DNA of 64,000 nt. Origin: Silene latifolia. Lineage: Eukaryota; Streptophyta; Magnoliopsida; Caryophyllales; Caryophyllaceae. A model generated the notes under the pieces. That model searched no databases and had not been told where the DNA came from. It saw only the letters and a program-made list of their open reading frames with translations. The stretch is from the NCBI RefSeq assembly GCF_048544455.1, contig NC_133531.1:67184099-67248098 (forward strand). The letters are read 5' to 3'. The translations under genes were made by a program, and so were the position numbers. Below, in pieces: positions 34,974 to 46,130 of the stretch; within the stretch, counting starts at the first letter, position 1; every line of letters starts with the position of its first letter.

Positions 34974-36583
34974 GTCTTCCCCCCTTAAAAAGAACTTCGT
35001 CCCCGAAGTTCAGCCCGCACTCCCTTCAGGGTTACACACTGTGACACTAACCACCTACACGAAGGCGTACAGCACAAACTCAAACCATCCTGACATTACC
35101 GTCATACCACCTTACTCAAACAACAAACCCCCATCATGGCTACTCTTCCAAACAATACTAATCACCAATTTTCACACATACTTACAGAAATTAATGAATT
35201 CATATGCACTCTTTTGCTAAAAGCGACACAACGACTATTAACCATACACAAATGCGAAGCACTACTCAAAACAGTACTCAACCACCACATTCCGTACGCT
35301 TGTACCAAATATACAAACGCAAAACAATACACAAAATGCAAAACAATACTCAAAAACAGTACTCCACTACCACATTCCATACACCTATACCAAATATCAC
35401 ATAATTTGAATTGAGACATAAATTGAATTCAGACACCCGTGCACAGTATAATCTTCATATTACTTGAATATTACTTGAATACAACATGGATACAGCTTTA
35501 AGGAAACATAAATGTAATTCTGAATGCTAACATGCCTAACATACATGTGATTCCAAATATCATAGTTATAATTAAATACACATTTCACATAAATAAATAC
35601 TTATTTCCGCGACATTACTCTTCCCCTTTTAAAGGAACTTCGTCCCCGAAGTTCACTACTAGCCACTTCCCGTGCCCAAAGTTACTACACACATGACATT
35701 ACTCATAAACTCTCGTAGCACACTTACTTTATGATCTTATACGCTTGCAACTTGTACAAACCGAATATTTCCGCAACTAAGTAGTATATAAAAAAAAAAA
35801 AAAAAAAAATTACGGGGTTAACATAAGATAGCAACTTAATTCGTGACCAGCTGGGGCGATTATAACCGTCACCAAACATATCCACGCATAAGACTGGTAA
35901 CAGTTACAGCACGGTATGGTATTGTATTATCTTTCTACATCATTTAAAGACTCGGGTATTCCTCCGCTTGACAATTAAATTCCTGTCTACCGACCAATTT
36001 TATATAACGAAACATTCCTAAATTAATAGGTTATCTCGACAATCATGTACCTGTGACATAGTTATAATCAATCTTATTGTATAAACTGGCGAAATAAGGA
36101 CTACCCAACTCCTCATATAATTATCCACATAACTCATGCAATTCACATCGTTATTATATATCAGGGTCTCGGTTTCAGCTGCATTCGGCCGAGTAGGGGT
36201 GCTTACTCGGTCGAGTGAGCTCTACTCGGTCGAGTACATATATATACTCGGCCGAGTAAGCTCTACTCGGTCGAGTAGTGGCTATACTCGGTCGAGCTAA
36301 GACAGGCAGTGGACGTTTTGACGACACACATAAAGCATTCACTAAATAACCTGCACTTAACTTTTCACCACCACATCAACCACAGCTAATGTCTAACATA
36401 GCCAAATATACCCGTCTCCTCATGCTAAACAAAGTAAATAAACGGCCTTATGGCCAAGTACAGTCATCCAACAGTAGATAATAATTCCCTAAAGCAACAA
36501 CCGAAATAGAAGTACTAAATCCAACACAAACGAAATAAATCCAACATCAAAGAAATCAAACCAAACAGCCTAACAACATAAGG
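34974..36583 (-). other. Non-coding 3' part of the gypsy-type element
   Basis: No supported gene. Next to the LTR and again near 35621-35662 there is a pyrimidine tract followed by GAACTTCGTCCCCGAAGTTC, a perfect inverted repeat around five unpaired bases, so the polypurine context is duplicated. An imperfect tandem repeat of about 75 bases (two units, about 35265-35398) encodes nothing. Poly(A) at 35791-35808. 36188-36296 is a cluster of about six ACTCGG(T/C)CGAGT palindromes. Confidence 0.65.
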
Positions 36584-38179
36584 TCAATAACGAGGACCCT
36601 CCTCCATGTCATCATCACCACCTACGCCAGAAGTACCTGCACCTGAACTCCCTGCTCCTGGAAAGCCTGCTGCTGCTGCTGAGTAGTCCCCTCCTAGATG
36701 ACTGCCAGAGTTGGCTCCCCATGGTCCCGCAAGGTAGCCAAACTCAGTCTCCTCCGGAGGTCTCCAGTAGCTCGGGTCGACACCATAGCTGTGGAATACT
36801 CCCGTATCCACTCCCGGTCCCCTCCACCAGACAGGCTGCGCAAGCTGTGTCCCTATGCCCTGGTTAAGGGTCATCTAATGTAGGTTGCGGAGCACCAAAG
36901 TAGAGGAGATCCGTTCAGCCAGTTCATGCGGCTGCATCCTTGGGTCGTGCACTGTGGGGTAGGGCGAGTACTGATAAGGGTGGTAAGGGTAGGAGTCAGG
37001 GGCAGAGTAAGAGGGCTCATGTACAACCGGGTCTGCCCTAGACTGCCTCACTCCACGGCGCTTCCGAGGTGGGGGAGGTGCCTGCTGCTATCCCTCAGGT
37101 ACGGTGACAGGCTCAGGTAGGTCCAAGAGAATCCGTGGGTCGATCAGGTAGGACTGGGGCTCAGGTCTAGGAATGGCACAAGTCTCCCACTCAGCCAAAT
37201 GATCAACAACAGGGAGATGAGTTGGGTCCGGAAGCACCATCCACATAGTTCCCCTCACTCTCCAGGCATAAGACCCGTCATCCATCTTCCTCAACCATCT
37301 GTTCTGACGCCAGTACCGAGCGTCCATGGTAGGCACAATCTCTACATACTCATTCCCCTCAGAAGGTGGGGCCTCAAAATCTGTCAGGCGCTGAGCTAGG
37401 CGAGTCACTATGGCCCCGCAGGCAATGTGTCGAGTCTCGGACTGTGCCATACGCTCAAGACTAGAGCACACTACACCAGGAGCACTGTAGTAGAATGATT
37501 TCTGACGGTGTAGGTTAAGGTAAGACATAAGAAGCATAACCTCATGAGAATTGAGCTTGCTCACGTCATCTCTCGAGTACAACAAACAGGTCAACATCCT
37601 CAGGAACATACGAAGGGAAACGTCTTCGCACATCATTAATCAACATGGCATGGCACTAGGGGGCGGGTCCGCGATCAAATATGGAAGGTAAAGAGGTGCA
37701 CCACTGTTCTTGGCCACATCACTAAGGTAATTATCCCCCTCGGCCTCTAAACCCAAATGTTCAGCCAACTCGTCTAGGGTAAGCTCATGATCTTCATTCA
37801 TGAGACGAAAAGAAACAGTCTTTTCCTTCTTATCATAAACAAAAGAGCTCAAAAACTCTAAGGTCAAGTGGGGGTAGGATTTCTTTCTTAGATGATACAA
37901 CCCCTCCATACCCAAAATCTGAAAGATATGAAATATGTCCTCTTTGATCCCTAAAGTCTCAAGGATACCTGGGTTAACACAGCGGGTGGGGCGAAAAGGA
38001 CGACGCATAAGAGCCACAAAAGCCTTACGATGATTAAAATTAGAGAATATTACCGATGGATGTGCCTCCACCGGCGGAACTATGGGTTCACTGCTTGACT
38101 GACCAGTCTCAAGCTGAACATTAGCACGAGTTATTTTATTGGGTAAACCTCTGGTTTTCACCATGCTGCAAGAGAACAA
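36584..38179 (-). pseudogene. Coding block of the gypsy-type element, ATHILA ORF1-like
   Basis: Three adjacent minus-strand open stretches (38179-37640, 37636-37088, 36874-36584). The first starts MVKTRGLPNKITRANVQ and has a block HRKAFVALMRRPFRPTRCVN, then LTLEFLSSFVY and LTLDELAEHLGL. The second is rich in Arg/Trp/Leu (DARYWRQNRWLRKMDDGSYAW). The last is Pro/Gly-rich with low complexity. The first block reminds me of the plant 'ATHILA ORF-1' retroelement family, usually carried by gypsy elements downstream of or instead of pol; this is an impression, not a search. No zinc knuckle, protease, RT or integrase motif. A host gene fragment carried by the element is the alternative. Fossil with at least a few breaks. 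Confidence 0.5.
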
Positions 38180-39672
38180 TCTTTAACAAGGGATTGACAC
38201 AAAAATTTTTAGCGCAAAAAAAAACGGACTGTTTTCAATTGTATATCGATTTTAGAACGATTTTTTTAAGACAAATTATCAGAAAATCACCAATTACCTT
38301 ACAATTTATATGGTTACAAGCTTTAAATTGTTCAAATTAAGGAATAATCATCAACAACCAAGAGAGTTTCGTTTTTGGTAACCCTAGAATTCAGAAATTG
38401 AATTTTAAACCATGAAATTAATCAATCAAGGCATACACAAGATCTACATACAGTTGAATCCTAGAATCACAAGTTAAAGACTAAATTTCAGTTGTTTTAC
38501 AAAGAATTTCGAAATCTAGCATGATATTATACCATAACTTTGAAAACAAATGAGAAAATTGAGTTTAAATCTTACCTTAAACTGGTTTGAGGCAAGCAAG
38601 AACAAGTAGAACCCCAAAGTTTTACCCAAAAGCTTGAGGAAGGTAGGATATGGAGGTTTTAGAGAGAAGGAAAAGGGAAGATGGGAGGCGGAAATAAGAG
38701 AGAAAGGAACGAAAATAGGGTTTTTGTATAACCCGCATAAGTCTTGCTACAGTAATACTCGGTCGAGTATTGAACATACTCGGCCGAGTGTCGAATACTC
38801 GATCGAGTGTTTAGGAATACTCGGCCGAGTGTAGACTACTCGGTCGAGTACTCTTATTACTCGGTCGAATTTTGAAGAACAGAAGCGATTATTATTTTCA
38901 CCAAACGGATACTCGGTTGCGTAGCTTGATACTCGGCCGAGTATGGGCTACTCGGTCGAGTACAGTCATCTACTCGGTCGAGTTCCTAAAAGTGAAGAGA
39001 AAAATCATAAACTTTCACTGTCCCTGCAAAATAAATGATATCGTTCGGAGTTCCGTGCAACCGGCTCGTCACTGTGAAGGCTTAGTTCTACCACTCAAAC
39101 ACACATCAATACTTATTTTTGTACATCTACTACCAATACTATCATCATTACCACCTTCATTCTTCACTATGTCATGAAACTGTTACACCCTATCCTTATA
39201 GCATACTCAGCATTTAATTACGTTACCTGCAAGGTTTAGCTCTCATCTCACATCATCTCTAATTCCGCTAAACACCAGACATACACCTTAATCACATTTA
39301 CAAAGCAGCAATTCAACACACAACACATTCATCATGAAACAAATTGGTTAACTTACCACTGGTCGCACAACGCAACAATTCCGTCACTAACTCCAACTTT
39401 TCCACACATACATCATAGCACATATCATCCTAATCATAGATACGCACAACAATCATCATTAAGCAATCAATGACTCTCACTAACTACCCTTTTTCCCGTG
39501 TCTGGCTTAAGTCTGATGGGGCCATGATTTTGAAATGAGGGCGCCTACTCACCCAAAATCTAGCATCGGCTGGGGCTCCCAACGTACATACACCAGGTTC
39601 ATTTTAATTGACACCCTATATACATTAAATTCATTGGTTCAGGTTCCAAAATCGTCGGCTCTGATACCACTT
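38180..39672 (-). other. Leader of the gypsy-type element with palindrome array
   Basis: Between the priming site (39658-39669) and the coding block. 38755-38985 holds about ten palindromes of the forms ACTCGGTCGAGT, ACTCGGCCGAGT and ACTCGATCGAGT, spaced about 15-30 bases. The rest is AT-rich, and the short open stretches here have no recognisable content. The part from 38632 on is duplicated at 20987. Confidence 0.7.
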
Positions 39673-41025
39673 TGTAACACCCCCGTACGCCAGAATGCCT
39701 TACCAAGGACCATCCCAGTGTATGACGGTGTCACCATCTCGGTTTCCCGAGGAGGTAGATCAAATTAGACAATAAAAGAACAATTGTAAATATTAGTATA
39801 TCTTATACAATACAACTCAATACAACGTCTCTATAATAAAGGTACAACCATAACACTCATGACACTGCCTCTCTAGACCGGTAGCGTGATGACCCGATCC
39901 CTCCAATCCTAGCAGCCACAATCAACAATACCTGCTAAGCCAACTGCTCACCATCCCCGAATGGATCACCGCAGGTTTTACAAAACAACTACAACGGGGT
40001 CAGTACTGACTAATAAAATGTAAGACAGAATAACAATGCAAACAGCTGATCATCCTCTATCCCAATCTCACGACCTCGCATAGTAACCGACTACACCCCG
40101 AAGGGTGTAGCCCTGCCAGATTACCCATCGCAACAGGTAATCCTCGCCGCCAGTGGGTGACCGCAGCCCATCCCACCTAGTCCAGCTCATCAACGAGCGA
40201 CTAACAATCCCTGTCCCTTAATGTGCACATCCCCTCCCGTGGCGGGTTCCACGGAGGGCGAACTAGGGTGTGAAGTCACTCCCGCAAGTGACTCCACTCC
40301 CATCACAACACACACAGCCTCACAGCTGTCACAATACTACAACAACACCACCGTCACCACTACACCAATACTCCGATGATCAGCAGATAACAATCATACA
40401 CAGTACAATCACAATCTTAAATCAATTAACGAAGAACCGAGTAGGAAACCCTACCTCATCGCAAAGCATGTAAGACTCCCATTTACAGCCACGCACGACT
40501 CCAATAAGCATCCTAACAATGATAACCATCTCCTATTACACGACTATACTCAAAGAATCACTCAAATGAACACAAGGCAGATACTTACCTAACATTACGC
40601 ATCGACGGTGACATAGACGACCACCATCCACGTCACCCTTCCTCAGCGAATCCCGTCATTCCCATGGTGGAGGTTTAAGCTAAATGCATTAGAGTGTGAA
40701 GCTATGGGGTGATAGGGGAGGGAGATAGGCTAGGGTTAGAGAAAGAGAAACTGTCGATGAAATGAGAAATGAAATGAATCTCGCGAACTTGCGTTTATAT
40801 TAACGTGTCGACAACAGCCATACTCGGTCGAGTACAGAAGTAATCGGCCGAGTAGGCTCTACTCGGTCGAGTATAGGTGATACTCGACCGAGTAACCTCA
40901 GCTAGGTCAAGTAACTACTCCTATAAAACTCATGTTACAAGCCTGATTCCTCACCCATTCATCCCTAAGGTCTGTTTGGTCAATAAGATCGGTCAACAGC
41001 GTTCTTAAATATCTTGGGTATTACA
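39673..41025 (-). repeat. 5' LTR of the gypsy-type element
   Basis: 1353 bp, TGTAACACCCCCGTACGCC to GGGTATTACA in plus-strand order, with the priming site adjoining on the left and the GTTAC duplication on the right. On the minus strand the palindrome cluster (40819-40900) falls 125-205 bases from the LTR start, i.e. in U3. Confidence 0.92.
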
Positions 41026-43681
41026 GTTACCCTTTGACCTCTCGAGGTTACTACTTCTACAAACCTCAAGAAAACAAAGTGTTTGTGTCTTCAGAGGTTG
41101 TCTTCTTAGAAAGTCAGTTTATTTCTAAGAGACAGAGTGGGAGAAATTTTGAACTTGATGAAGTTCAAGAGCCACAAACCGAGGTAGAGACGCAAGAAGA
41201 TGTTCCTTCGTCGTCTACCACGGCTATCCCTCCTCCTCTTAGAATAACGGGCCAAGTTATTCGCCATCCCGATCGATATGTGGGACTTATCGAAGAAGAT
41301 GGAACACTCGATGTGTTGCTTATAGATAGTGACGAGCCCGCCACCTACAAGGCCGCAATCTCTAGTCCAAATTCCTCCTTATGGCTTGAAGCCATGAAGT
41401 CCGAAATGGATTCTATGCATGAAAACCAAGTTTGGGACTTGGTAGATTTGCCTAAAGGGGCAAGACCTCTTCAATGAAAATGGATATTCAAAGTCAAGAA
41501 TGGCATAGAAGGACATGACGATGTCTACAAAGCTAGGCTAGTGGCAAAAGGATTTACCCAAGTCCAAGGTCTCCATTATGATAAGACCTTCGCCCCCGTA
41601 GCCATGCTAAGATCCATACGGATTTTGTTAGAGATTGCCGCATTTCATGATTATGAAATATGGCAAATGGATGTCAAAACCGCTTTTCTAAATGGGCATT
41701 TAGAAGAGGAGGTGTACATGATACAACCCGAAGGTTTTGTTGATTCTAAGAATCCTAACAAAGTGTGCAAGCTTAAGAGATCCATTTATGGTCTTAAGCA
41801 AGCATCTAGAAGTTGGAATCATCGATTCAATCATGTTATAAAAGAGAATGGTTTCACTCGAAATGTTGAGGAACCATGTTTATACATGAAATTCAGTGGG
41901 AGCAATGTTGTGTTCCTAATCTTGTATGTCGATGACATACTACTCATTGGAAATGATATTCCGATGTTGTCTTCTGTTAAGAAGTGGTTAGGTAACCACT
42001 TCCAAATGAAGGATTTAGGAGAAGCACAACGCATATTAGGTATCCGGATCCATAGATATAGATCCAAGAGGATTTTGGCACTAAGTCAAGAGTCTTATGT
42101 TGATAAGATTCTTCGACGGTTCAGCATGGACAAATCAAAAAGGGGTTTGGTACCTATGGTAACTGGGACTATATTGAGCAAGACTCAATCTCCCTCCGAA
42201 CCCCATGATGTTGAACGCATGAAGATGATCCCTTATGCTTCCATTGTTGGATCAATCATGTACGCCATGATATGCACACGTCCTGATGTCTCGTATGCCT
42301 TGAGTATGACGAGTAGATATCAAGGAAATCCAGGTGAGAGTCATCACTGGATAGCCGTTAAGAACATCCTTAAATACTTGAGAAGAACTAAGGATTCTAT
42401 CTTAGTGTTTGGAGGAGACACCGAGCTACGTGTTAATGGATACACGGACTCGAGTTTTCAAACAGATAGAGATGACATAAAATCACAAGCTGGTTTCATT
42501 TTCATGCTCAATGGTGGTGCCATTAGCTGGAGAAGCTTCAAGGAAGTCAGAATCGCGGATTCAAAACGGAGGTGAGTACATTGCAAAGATCGAAAGTCGC
42601 CAAGGAAGTGTGTGGATCGTGCAATTCACGGAAGGTCTAAGAGTAGTACCTACCGCCAATGATCCCATCACTCTCTATTGTGATAATAGTGGGACGATCT
42701 TCTAAGCTAAGGAGCCAAAGTCTAGTAATAGATCTAGACATGTACTTAGAAAATATCATGTAATAAGAGATTTCATTGAAAGAAAGGAAATTGCGATTTG
42801 TAAGGTTGGGACGGATGACAACATAGCCGATCCGCTCACCAAGCCTTTATCGCATGCCAAGCATGATGGACATGTTGCGTCCATGGGACTTAAACGTGTA
42901 CCAAGTTTATGTTAGATTTTGAAATGAAATAAAAAGTGTTGTTTTTGTTCATGATCATAATCGAATTAGTCTTTTATTTTTCTTTATACATTGTTATATC
43001 CAAACGGGTTGTAGTGACAATTGAACCCCGTTAAAGTGAACACGGATTAACATAGTATTCGCCCATAGTTACTTGTATGAGGTGACATCTCGAAGTAACT
43101 AGAATGTGATGCGATTGATGGCAAGTTCAAGTGTCATGGAGTCATGTGAGAATGACTAGTCGATCACGTAGGCAGACAGTTAGGAACGCCTTGTCGGGCC
43201 TTATGACCGCTTATAGAGTTCTGGCAAATTTATATAGCCTGGTCGTGGCGAGAGCTACTATAGTATTCTAATGAGTCGATTCTTTTGACTAAAGACTATT
43301 CGCCTAAGATGGCACAGTTTCAGATTAACTTTGAATTGTGTTACTACGACCTTCGTAAATGGGGTCAAATGGGCATATTTTGGGTTATGATGGCTGTGGC
43401 TAGTCGAAGGGAATGAGTGCGATAGGAATTGTCCACCCCTAGTCAGGGTTATAACAATATCTCAGGGCCACTCGAGGAGTAATGAACTGGAAATGCGTGG
43501 CCACGCTCGGAATGAATCCATGGTGGATAAATCCGGTCAATCAGTTATTCTCCAGATCGAGGAAACCACACTCGATATGATCACTTGCAAGTACGACCTG
43601 AAAGACACCTTGCATTGAGTGGGAGATAGTAATAGGACAAGAGAATTGGTGACGCACACTTGTCGAGGACAAGTGGGAGAT
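41026..43681 (+). pseudogene. Copia pol, 3' half (RT and RNase H), copy 2
   Basis: Continuation of the copia element after the gypsy-type insertion: integrase-RT linker (41034-41480), RVT_2 reverse transcriptase with YVDD near 41925, RNase H ending near 42915, then an untranslated stretch and polypurine tract. Nearly identical to 23386-26040; the few differences are scattered. Fossil with a few breaks. Confidence 0.92.
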
Positions 43682-44950
43682 TGTTGGAATATGTGTCCTC
43701 CAACAATAATGCGATCACAACTGTTGATCATGATGATCACATGTTTAAGTCTCATTTTAAAGAATACAATTGGGAAGTATTTTTACTGTCAACTGGTCCA
43801 CACATATCGGTAATGATTGGCTGACTAGAGTTTGACATTACTATCGTGCGACGGTGGTGACCAGTTGATCCCCTTAGGTCATACCTATAGGGTAACACTC
43901 TTAATTGATCATTTAATTGATCGTATGACGATACGGGTCAATTAAATTACTTAAAATTGACGGACGATTTTGGAAGTAATATTTACGTGTCTTATTGAAA
44001 TTTGATTAAATAAGATACGGTCTAAGTAATCGAATTGTTTTATTACTTAGATGAAATTATTGTTTAAGGAAATAATTGCATTTAAATGAATAGATTATTA
44101 TAAATACAAGATGTTGTGATTTATAATTGGTAAAATATTTTGGTACAAGTAATTATGAATTACTAAGTCGATTATGTATATGACGTATTTTTATTAATGC
44201 GTTGATTTTAATATGTTAAAATACATAACATTTTTACATGACATGTTAAATGTGACAAATTGACAAAATAATGTGTAAAATGGATTTTCCATTTTACACT
44301 AAATGGACTGAAATAATGGGGAGTATTAGGTATATATTATGTTAATTATGTTAGTGGTAAACATAATGATGTTAGCCTAATACTAGCCATGCATACCTAC
44401 ACAATCTTGTGAAGACCACCTTGTGCATGCATTGGCCATTCTCTCCCACCCATACCCGGTTTTTCCACCCTCCATGCAAAGAGTTTTTGTCTTATTTTTG
44501 CATATAGACCACTCTTGGAAAAACATTATTCATTCATTCATTTTACACATCTAAAATAAGAATTTTATAGAGATAAAAAGCTTTCCTTCTCCTCCTTCTC
44601 TCAACCGAATTAGAGAACATAAAATAAAGATTTTTTGGTCAATTTTATACTAAATTAATATTGTTCTAGTAATAATAATATTAATTTGATTAAGTTGTTA
44701 CCTTGGGTATAAAACCTTCGGAGGGATTCTACACTTGAATCCTTGTTCATCCAATTAAGGAAAGCTCAAGAGCAAGAGAGTAGGAGAACTCTCTTGTGCC
44801 CTTTTGATCCGAAATATCAATGTAAGAATGAAGATTTCTTCCTTATTTTACTTATAGTTTGCATGCATAAGATCATTTTAATTTCATGACTAAAAATTAA
44901 AATCATAACATATATGAATATGTTGAGTATAGAGATATAGATTTCCAACA
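43682..44950 (+). repeat. 3' LTR of the copia element
   Basis: 1269 bp, TGTTGGAATATGTG to TTTCCAACA, preceded by the AAGTGGGAGA polypurine tract. The flank from 44951 is LINE 3 ORF1. The 5-bp flank CTTTC has no visible partner because the original left side of the copia insertion has been lost. Confidence 0.93.
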
Positions 44951-45795
44951 CTTTCGACTTCTCCCAAACACCTGTCACCAATCCCTCCATCCTCCTTCTG
45001 CCCATTCAACTGTCGAATCCCCGCCAGGTCCTCCCCCTTCTCTCCTTTTTTCTTCTTTAAATCGATGGCAATCATTTGGAGCTTCTCTATCATTCGGGCA
45101 ATATCAGCTTCATCTTCTTTCCTCCCCATGACATCTAATTCAGGCACTAGGGCACGCCTTGCATTCCCCTACCCAGTCTCATTCCCCTCCTTAGCTATCT
45201 TTGTAACTTTCCAAGGTGAGTCTCTTAACCATTCCCCAAATTTTAACTCCACCTCCTCATATGGCCCCTCCTCACAGTCTTTCTCACCATGACCGATAAC
45301 CCCACAACCATAACAAAAAATGGGTACCCGTTCATACTTAACATCAAAGTCGACTGTCTTGCCCGCCTTCATATTAATCGGGATGGATGCCCTCAATGGT
45401 TCTCGAACATCATGCAAAACCCGAATTCTTATGGCTTTATCAACATCGGAATTTAGTCCCATCTCAACATCGATAAAGGACCCCAACCTTGCTCCTATGT
45501 GTTGCACATTCGACCTACTCGACCTCCCTTGAATAGGGAGGTCATAAACCCTAGCCCAAATCGGTAAATGAAATAATGGCACATCAGAAAGTTTACCTTT
45601 GTCATTCGGTTCGTTGAAGCACCAAGAAAACTTATCGAAATGCCAAGGTTGGCCCTCAAGAACCCTACTCTTATCTCGCTCCGAACCAAATTTGAAGACA
45701 AAAGTCTTCTCCTTCGCATCTACAACATTGCCCAAAATCGGTTTCGTCGGATTCCATAGTTTCGCCATAGTGTCGATTGCTGCCTTCTCGTTAAT
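44951..45795 (-). pseudogene. LINE 3 ORF1 (DUF4283 and zinc knuckle)
   Basis: The main open frame 45768-45169 starts MAKLWNPTKPILGNVVDAKE and has the DUF4283 pattern (FVFKFGSERDKSRVLEGQPWHFDK, PIWARVYDLP, GARLGSFIDVE), then PINMKAGKTVDFDVKYERVP and a CCHC knuckle CYGCGVIGHGEKDC. This is the standard ORF1 nucleic-acid-binding protein of plant L1-type LINEs. It is interrupted by a stop at 45169, continues degraded as a Lys-rich tail, and is cut by the copia insertion at 44951. Confidence 0.88.
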
Positions 45796-46130
45796 AGCTC
45801 ATGATGCCCAGATATTTCCCACCAACATAATATAAGGCTGCTTTGCGTATCGCCCTTCACATCTCCCTCATCTCATTCAAAACTCGACAAATCCCTCGCT
45901 GTTCCTTCTGTCCCAATCTCTTTCCCATACCGATTTCGACCACGCGTATCCTCCATCTTCTGACCCTGCAAAAAACGAAAACAACAAAGAGAAAACACCA
46001 AAAGGAAACCTCTCTCACAATAAGGATCGTGAGAGAAAGCCTCAAATGAAAGGATAGAGCTAAGAAATGGTAGACGAGAAAACCCTAGGAATTTTGGACG
46101 AGAGCCCTAAACCCTAGACCTTCTTTTTCT
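44951..46130 (-). mobile_element. LINE 3, 5' end with ORF1, reverse
   Basis: On the minus strand it starts at 46130 directly after the duplication copy AGTTCATTGTGTTTTTTT (46131-46148), with a short 5' UTR (AGGGTTTAGGGCTCTCG), then ORF1. It is cut at 44951 by the copia LTR. Its 3' end is at 19621-19863. The full 5' end plus matching target duplication means this was a full-length insertion; what is missing is a later loss. Confidence 0.85.

Larger units (their letters stand above)
33626..41025 (-). mobile_element. Non-autonomous Ty3/gypsy-type LTR element without recognisable pol
   Basis: Minus-strand order: 5' LTR 41025-39673, primer-binding site TGGTATCAGAGC (39669-39658), leader with palindromes, coding block 38179-36584, long non-coding 3' part, polypurine tract (complement of TCTTCCCCCCTTAAAAAG, 34975-34992), 3' LTR 34973-33626. 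The target duplication GTTAC is at 33621-33625 and 41026-41030. The LTR ends (TGTAACACCC), initiator-Met priming site and the polypurine context with a CTTCGTCCCCGAAG palindrome resemble Tekay-type chromoviruses. No protease, RT, RNase H or integrase was seen, so it depended on a partner. Structurally whole at the ends, coding part broken. Confidence 0.85.
26041..44950 (+). mobile_element. Ty1/copia retrotransposon with two nested LTR insertions
   Basis: LTR 26041-27313, primer-binding site from 27314, leader with repeats, gag-protease region from 29551, integrase around 33038-33625, RT/RNase H at 41031-42910, polypurine tract 43671-43680 and LTR 43682-44950. It is interrupted by a 2.4-kb solo LTR (30589-32997) and by a 7.4-kb gypsy-type element (33626-41025), each with a clean 5-bp duplication. 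Domain order gag-PR-INT-RT-RH is that of copia. The polyprotein has several breaks besides the insertions. Its left LTR doubles as the right LTR of the truncated upstream copy, so the two LTRs here may not date the original insertion. Confidence 0.92.
38632..44950. repeat. Duplicated nest segment, copy 2
   Basis: Counterpart of 20987-27313. In this copy the left edge is internal to the gypsy-type leader, continuous with the coding block, and the right edge is the end of the copia LTR against LINE 3. That makes this the parental arrangement and 20987-27313 the truncated one. Confidence 0.92.

Noticed and set aside
37088-38179. An ordinary host gene on the minus strand
   Set aside because: It lies inside a complete LTR-bounded element with target duplication, on the element's own coding strand, so it belongs to the element even if ultimately host-derived.
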